10,537 nt of DNA. Origin: an uncultured Longilinea sp. (GTDB taxonomy: Bacteria; Chloroflexota; Anaerolineae; Anaerolineales; Anaerolineaceae). The stretch spans positions 1-10,537 of the forward strand of contig CALMIB010000500.1 in assembly GCA_937863945.1 (NCBI GenBank). Reading direction: 5' to 3'. Numbering within the stretch: the first letter of the stretch is position 1; every line of letters begins with the position of its first letter. Below the pieces are notes generated by a model. The model saw only the letters and a program-made list of their open reading frames with translations, ran no database searches and had not been told where the DNA came from. Below are positions 7,171 to 10,537 of the stretch, piece after piece. A program made the position numbers and the translations under genes.

Positions 7171-7566
7171 GGTGGAGATGGCGGGAATCGAACCCGCGTC
7201 CGAAAGATTAGACCCGCGAATATCTACGAGCGTAGCCTGGCTTTCATCTCGCGGGCGACCTGAAGTCAGGCAAAACGGGCCACCCGCCAGCCGCTGGGAC
7301 CCGAAAGTCCTCTTTCGACCGGAGCACGGCAGTCCGGTCGGCACCCGTGGCTTTGTGGCGCCCGCTCCACCACCGGCCAGGGAGCGGGGTGGGCAGACGT
7401 GACCTCACGCGGAGGTCATGCGGCTAATGCTCTCGCTTATGCAGCGAGGGGCATAGCAGCGTAGGAAGTGCGGTTGGCACTTAAGGTTTTGTGCTGAGTT
7501 TACGAGGTCGGCACCTCTCGGCTCGCAATCCGGGACCAGCCTCCTCCGTCGAAGCCTGTCATCCCC
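7171..7566 (-). ncRNA. ssrA: Transfer-messenger RNA (tmRNA)
   Basis: tmRNA rescues stalled ribosomes and, with SmpB, tags incomplete proteins for degradation. The 5' end GGGGATG (7560-7566) pairs with CATCTCC (7174-7180) as a 7-bp acceptor stem with one G-U pair. The T arm GCGGG-TTCGATT-CCCGC (7181-7197) is directly adjacent. The discriminator A is at 7173, followed by CC and then T, so the final A of CCA is not encoded and must be added. A tag frame (7437-7478) sits in the 5' half after a pseudoknot-like helix GAGGT/ACCTC. The 3' half has GC-rich helices, including CCCGCTCC pairing with GGAGCGGG. At 396 nt it is a little longer than the 363-nt E. coli RNA. It accounts for most of the protein-gene-free stretch 7126-7665. 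Confidence 0.95.
7437..7478 (-). other. ssrA: tmRNA tag peptide reading frame
   Basis: The resume codon GCC (7476-7478) follows TTAAGT and opens a 13-codon frame, ANRTSYAAMPLAA, closed by TAA (7437-7439). With the alanine carried by the charged tmRNA, the tag would be A-ANRTSYAAMPLAA. The LAA end is the usual degradation signal read by ClpXP-type proteases. The resume codon is placed by analogy with other tmRNAs. Confidence 0.85.
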
Positions 7567-7577
7567 GGTGCATTTCC

Positions 7578-7606
7578 ATTATAACGCATCCTGGCCCGGC
7601 TTGAAA
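7578..7606 (-). promoter_or_regulatory. Promoter of ssrA
   Basis: On the minus strand a consensus TATAAT (7578-7583) lies 11 nt before the mature 5' end of tmRNA. A weak -35 (TTTCAA, 7601-7606) is 17 bp further upstream. This leaves a precursor leader of a few bases for RNase P to remove. Confidence 0.75.
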
Positions 7607-7653
7607 GCAGCGCAGATGATAAAATTATTAAGAAAAAACCAATAAAAATCCCT

Positions 7654-7659
7654 TATAAT
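7654..7659 (+). promoter_or_regulatory. -10 element of the L,D-transpeptidase gene
   Basis: A consensus TATAAT ends 6 nt before the ATG at 7666, so transcription should begin at or beside that ATG. No good -35 lies at the usual distance, but a long A-rich tract (about 7618-7650) precedes it and could help polymerase binding. The ssrA promoter lies upstream on the other strand. Confidence 0.6.
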
Positions 7660-7665
7660 CGAACC

Positions 7666-8712
7666 ATGACCCATTCAAAAATGACCCGCCGCGATTTTTT
7701 GAAACTGGCCGGCCTCTCGTTGACCGGGCTGGCCTACCGCCCCTTCCAGGGCAGCGGCGATGACCTTGACCCCAACCGCCTGATCCGCATCGCGACCCAT
7801 TCGGTCAGCGTGTACTCGCGCCCGGATGATAAAAGCCGCATTCTCTACCAGCGCACGCGCGACGAACTGGTGAACGTTTACGATGAAGTCATCTCCGAAT
7901 ACGGACCCGGCTATAACCCGCTGTGGTACCGCGTCTGGGGCGGCTACATCCACTCGGCCTACACCCAGCCGGTGAAAATCCGTCTGAATTCCGCGGCTGC
8001 CGATCCCGACCCGGTTAGCGTACTGGCCGAGGTGAGCGTGCCGCTCACCCAGGCCTACCTCATCCGCCAGAAAACCGCCTGGGAACCCGTTTACCGGCTG
8101 TACTACGACTCAACCCATTGGATCACCGGTCTGGTCGAGGGGCCCGACGGCGAACCCTGGTACAAGCTCAAGGATGAACTGCTGGAAATCGAATATGCCG
8201 TTCCGGCCGCGCACATGCACATTATTCCACCCGAAGAGGTATCCCCGATTTCACCGAATGTTCCATCGGAGAAAAAGCGCATCGAGGTCTCGCTTGCGCG
8301 CCAGGAAGTTATCGCCTACGAATATGACAAGGTCGTTTTACACACCAAAATCTCCTCCGGATTGCCGGACAATCGCAAACCGGAGCCGGGGTATATTCCA
8401 ACCCAGACCCCCGTGGGCGAATTCCGGGTGCAATCCAAGATGCCTTCCAAGCACATGGGGGATGGGCGCGTGACCGCCGATATCGATGCCTACGAACTGC
8501 CGGGCGTGCCGTGGACATCTTTCTTCGTTCCTGAAACCGGAGTGGCCTTTCACGGCACCTACTGGCACACCAATTACGGCATGATGATGAGTCACGGCTG
8601 TATCAACATGAAGCCGGAAGAGGCGCGCTGGATCTTCCGCTGGTGCACGCCGGTAACAGACGAAAAAACCATCGAAAAGACTGGCTACGGCACGCAGGTG
8701 ATCGTTTCCTGA
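7666..8712 (+). CDS. L,D-transpeptidase (YkuD domain) with twin-arginine signal
   Basis: L,D-transpeptidases cross-link peptidoglycan stem peptides through a catalytic cysteine outside the cytoplasmic membrane. The 348 residues start with a Tat-type signal (TRRDFLKLAG, R8-R9, then a short hydrophobic run). Two SH3-like stretches follow (about 38-105 and 115-190, including VYSRPDDKSRILYQ and WYKLKDELLEI). The YkuD domain (about 202-348) has H296, H301 and the signature SHGCINM with catalytic C312. Residues upstream of it, KRIEVSLARQEVIAYE, match the usual first strands of the domain. The ATG at 7666 coincides with the predicted transcription start. The ATG at 7681 (MTRRDFLK) would still keep the Tat motif, and neither has a Shine-Dalgarno sequence. 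It ends 38 bp before the convergent hemW stop, with no clear terminator between. Confidence 0.93.
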   Translation: MTHSKMTRRDFLKLAGLSLTGLAYRPFQGSGDDLDPNRLIRIATHSVSVYSRPDDKSRILYQRTRDELVNVYDEVISEYGPGYNPLWYRVWGGYIHSAYTQPVKIRLNSAAADPDPVSVLAEVSVPLTQAYLIRQKTAWEPVYRLYYDSTHWITGLVEGPDGEPWYKLKDELLEIEYAVPAAHMHIIPPEEVSPISPNVPSEKKRIEVSLARQEVIAYEYDKVVLHTKISSGLPDNRKPEPGYIPTQTPVGEFRVQSKMPSKHMGDGRVTADIDAYELPGVPWTSFFVPETGVAFHGTYWHTNYGMMMSHGCINMKPEEARWIFRWCTPVTDEKTIEKTGYGTQVIVS

Positions 8713-8750
8713 GCAGCCAGGCCAGCGTCTTCCGGGGAAATATCTCAGCG

Positions 8751-9962
8751 TTAAATGCCCAGATCCGCTGGTTTTTCGCGCCCGACGAACTGCCTGAATA
8801 CCGCGTTGCCCAACAGCCGCCCGCGCTGGGTCAGCCGTAAGGCTCGCGGTGCACTGGCCCATTCCAGCAGCCCCTGTTGGATCAACCGGTCGATGTCACC
8901 ACCAAAGACGCGCTCAAGGCTGATCCCAAAGCGCGCATCGAAAGCAGCCGCCGGCACGCCTTCCGTGGTCAGCCGTAAGCCGGTCATCATCGTCTCCTGA
9001 ATCTCCGTCCACCGGTCAATGGGCTGCGCCTGAATGGTCGCCGGTCCAACCGGAAAGGCTGCACCAACAGGCATGACACGGCAGCGCTCGATATAAGCCG
9101 GGATCGCCGCGACGTTGATCGTCCGATGACCGGCAAGGTATCCGTGCGCGCCGGCTCCCAGGCCCAGGTAAGGCTGATTCCGCCAGTATTGCAGGTTATG
9201 CTGACAAGTCAGGATTCTCCCGCCTCGTTCGCGGGCCCAATTGGAAATCTCATACTGCCTGAAACCGGCTTGTGCCAGGCGATCGGTGGCAAAATCATAC
9301 ATATCAGCGGCCAGGTCGTCATCCGGCAGCGGCACAAGCCCGCGCCGCGCCCAGGTCTGAAACGGCGTACCGTGCTCGACCGTCAACGCATACAGCGACA
9401 AATGCTCTGGATGCAGCCCCAGGGCCGTCTCCAGCGTCTGCCGCCAGCGTTCCAGGCTCTGGAACGGCCGCCCAAAGATCAAATCCAGGCTCAGGTTGTC
9501 AAAGCCAGCCTGCCGCGCCCAGGTGACCGCCCGGATGACGTCATAGGTATCGTGGATGCGCTCTAACAGGCGCAAGTCGTCCGGATGGGCCGATTGCATG
9601 CCGTAGCTGAGCCGATTGACCCCGGCCGCACGCAAGCGCCGCAGCGATTCGAGCGACACCGTCCCCGGGTTGGCTTCCATGCTGATTTCCGCGTCGGGCA
9701 TCAGCGAAAAATGCTCGCGGCAGGCGTTCAGAATGCGCTCGGCCTGATCCGGCGATAGCAGCGTCGGCGTACCGCCGCCGAAGAAGACCGTGTGAACTGG
9801 CAGCTTTTCGCCGCTGGATGCGCCCATCCAGGCAATTTCACGGCACAATGCATCCACGTAGGCCGGGATTCGCGCTTCCAGGCCGGCATACGTGTTAAAA
9901 TCGCAGTAGGCGCAGCGGTGCTGACAAAAAGGAATGTGGATGTACAGGCTGGTTGGCTGCAT
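8751..9962 (-). CDS. hemW: Haem chaperone HemW (radical SAM)
   Basis: HemW is a radical SAM relative of HemN that binds haem and is thought to deliver it to membrane haem proteins. The protein has 403 residues, near the family's usual 380-400. It begins SLYIHIPFC, carries the cluster motif C13-x3-C17-x2-C20 with the following F, then FGGGTPTLL (61-69) and EANPGTV. It also has the HNxxYW motif (HNLQYW, 255-260) followed by YLGLGAGAHGY, which marks HemW as distinct from unrelated radical SAM proteins. The longer N-terminus of true HemN is absent. The ATG at 9960-9962 is chosen because the family motif starts right after it. An in-frame GTG at 9978-9980 would add six residues. Neither start has a convincing ribosome-binding site, and I see no clear promoter in 9981-10034. 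Confidence 0.93.
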   Translation of the reverse strand: MQPTSLYIHIPFCQHRCAYCDFNTYAGLEARIPAYVDALCREIAWMGASSGEKLPVHTVFFGGGTPTLLSPDQAERILNACREHFSLMPDAEISMEANPGTVSLESLRRLRAAGVNRLSYGMQSAHPDDLRLLERIHDTYDVIRAVTWARQAGFDNLSLDLIFGRPFQSLERWRQTLETALGLHPEHLSLYALTVEHGTPFQTWARRGLVPLPDDDLAADMYDFATDRLAQAGFRQYEISNWARERGGRILTCQHNLQYWRNQPYLGLGAGAHGYLAGHRTINVAAIPAYIERCRVMPVGAAFPVGPATIQAQPIDRWTEIQETMMTGLRLTTEGVPAAAFDARFGISLERVFGGDIDRLIQQGLLEWASAPRALRLTQRGRLLGNAVFRQFVGREKPADLGI

Positions 9963-10034
9963 ACCTGTCGAGGATAACACGGTTTACGGCACAATTCCAG
10001 CGCCCCGGCGCATCTGTCCCCTGTCCGCTCATCC

Positions 10035-10061
10035 TTGACTGAATTTTGGTTATGGTATAAT
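10035..10061 (+). promoter_or_regulatory. Extended -10 promoter of the LysM protein gene
   Basis: TTGACT (10035-10040) and TATAAT (10056-10061) are 15 bp apart, which is short. However, TGG directly before TATAAT gives a TGn extended -10 (10053-10061) that can compensate. Transcription should start about 10068, about 40 nt upstream of the ATG at 10108. Confidence 0.7.
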
Positions 10062-10069
10062 CCCAATTG

Positions 10070-10087
10070 ACCGGGGATTTCCCCGGT
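10070..10087. promoter_or_regulatory. Perfect palindrome in the presumed 5' leader (operator or hairpin)
   Basis: accgggga-tt-tccccggt is an uninterrupted palindrome with 8-bp arms around 2 bases. It begins 9 nt after the -10 element, at or just after the predicted transcription start. That position suits a repressor operator or a 5' mRNA hairpin. No T tract follows, so it is not a terminator. Its role is inferred from position only. Confidence 0.45.
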
Positions 10088-10107
10088 TATTCATGTGAAA
10101 ACAAACT

Positions 10108-10537
10108 ATGAGCCCAGAAAATACACCCCCCAAGACCAAAATTTGCCCCACCTGTGGGACGCGCCTGAACGATAACGCCACCCGCTGCCTTGTTTGCGGG
10201 CGCACGTTCACGGCAGCCAGCGCGCCGGAGGCCAAAAGCGGCACACCGGCGGTGAAAAGCCCACGGCTGCCAGAGTTGACCATCACCCTGCCGATTGCGC
10301 TGGTATTGATCCTGCTGTTCATCGCCATCGGCGCGGGAGCCGTTTACGGCATCCTGCAGGGCACCGGCAAGGTGGTTGAACCCACGCCAACACCCACGCC
10401 CAGCCTGACGCCCACGGTGACGCTGACAGCCACCATCACCCCCACCAACACCATTCAGCCGTCGGCCACGCCCCTGCCGGACATTGAATACACGGTGCAG
10501 ACGAACGACACCTGTCTTTCCATTGCACTAACATTCG
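10108..10537 (+). CDS. Zinc-ribbon, transmembrane, LysM-domain protein, partial
   Basis: The gene is cut by the right edge after 143 residues. The N-terminus holds a zinc ribbon, CPTC (C13, C16) and CLVC (C27, C30). Next come a charged linker, one transmembrane helix (about 58-80, ITLPIALVLILLFIAIGAG), a Pro/Thr-rich linker (about 91-124, EPTPTPTPSLTPTV) and the start of a LysM domain at 127 (EYTVQTNDTCLSIAL). LysM domains bind peptidoglycan or chitin-type glycans. The expected topology is zinc ribbon inside and LysM outside, tethering the membrane to the wall. The ATG follows the promoter and palindrome, with only a weak GTGAAA upstream. Similar Pro/Thr-linked LysM proteins are common in Chloroflexota. 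What follows the LysM domain is unknown. Confidence 0.85.
   Translation, partial: MSPENTPPKTKICPTCGTRLNDNATRCLVCGRTFTAASAPEAKSGTPAVKSPRLPELTITLPIALVLILLFIAIGAGAVYGILQGTGKVVEPTPTPTPSLTPTVTLTATITPTNTIQPSATPLPDIEYTVQTNDTCLSIALTF

Noticed and set aside
8713..8750. Possible terminator between the transpeptidase gene and hemW
   Set aside because: The 38-bp convergent gap has no stable hairpin followed by a T tract on either strand.

Overview
The window looks like chromosomal DNA of a GC-rich bacterium, most likely from the Chloroflexota (Anaerolineae-like). The support is indirect: AT-poor coding sequence with sigma70-type promoters, a membrane protein with a zinc ribbon, a Pro/Thr linker and a LysM domain, a DUF2207-like membrane protein with a zinc-ribbon partner, and the overall gene content. 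I see no insertion sequence, phage gene, CRISPR array or tRNA gene.

Layout. (1) Positions 1-2775, minus strand: a three-gene operon with its own promoter (2801-2829). In transcription order it encodes a small two-helix membrane protein with a zinc ribbon (2413-2775), a 583-residue DUF2207-like membrane protein ending in a Cys-Ala repeat tail (637-2388), and a radical SAM enzyme with an N-terminal PqqD-like (RRE-type) domain that overlaps the previous stop codon by one base and runs off the left edge (1-637). (2) Positions 2860-7125, plus strand: a divergent promoter drives ligA (NAD-dependent DNA ligase), an RlmI-type rRNA methyltransferase overlapping ligA by 4 nt, and a shortened pyruvate-kinase-like protein that has lost key catalytic residues. 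The unit ends at a hairpin with A and T tracts that can work in both directions. (3) Positions 7171-7566, minus strand: ssrA (tmRNA), with its tag reading frame and a promoter. It fills most of the only long stretch without a protein gene (7126-7665). (4) Positions 7666-8712, plus strand: an L,D-transpeptidase with a twin-arginine signal and almost no 5' leader. (5) Positions 8751-9962, minus strand: hemW, convergent with the transpeptidase. (6) Positions 10035-10537, plus strand: an extended -10 promoter, a perfect palindrome in the presumed 5' leader, and the start of a zinc-ribbon/transmembrane/LysM protein cut by the right edge.

The most unusual part is the left operon. A membrane protein whose cytoplasmic C-terminus is (CA)5-G-(CA)3-GGGR is followed, with translational coupling, by a radical SAM protein carrying a PqqD-like peptide-recognition domain. 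This is the arrangement expected of a peptide-modification (RiPP-like) system, except that the probable substrate is the tail of a large membrane protein instead of a small free peptide. The other genes are housekeeping functions (DNA ligation, rRNA methylation, trans-translation, haem trafficking, cell-wall cross-linking), with the pyruvate-kinase-like protein as a second oddity.
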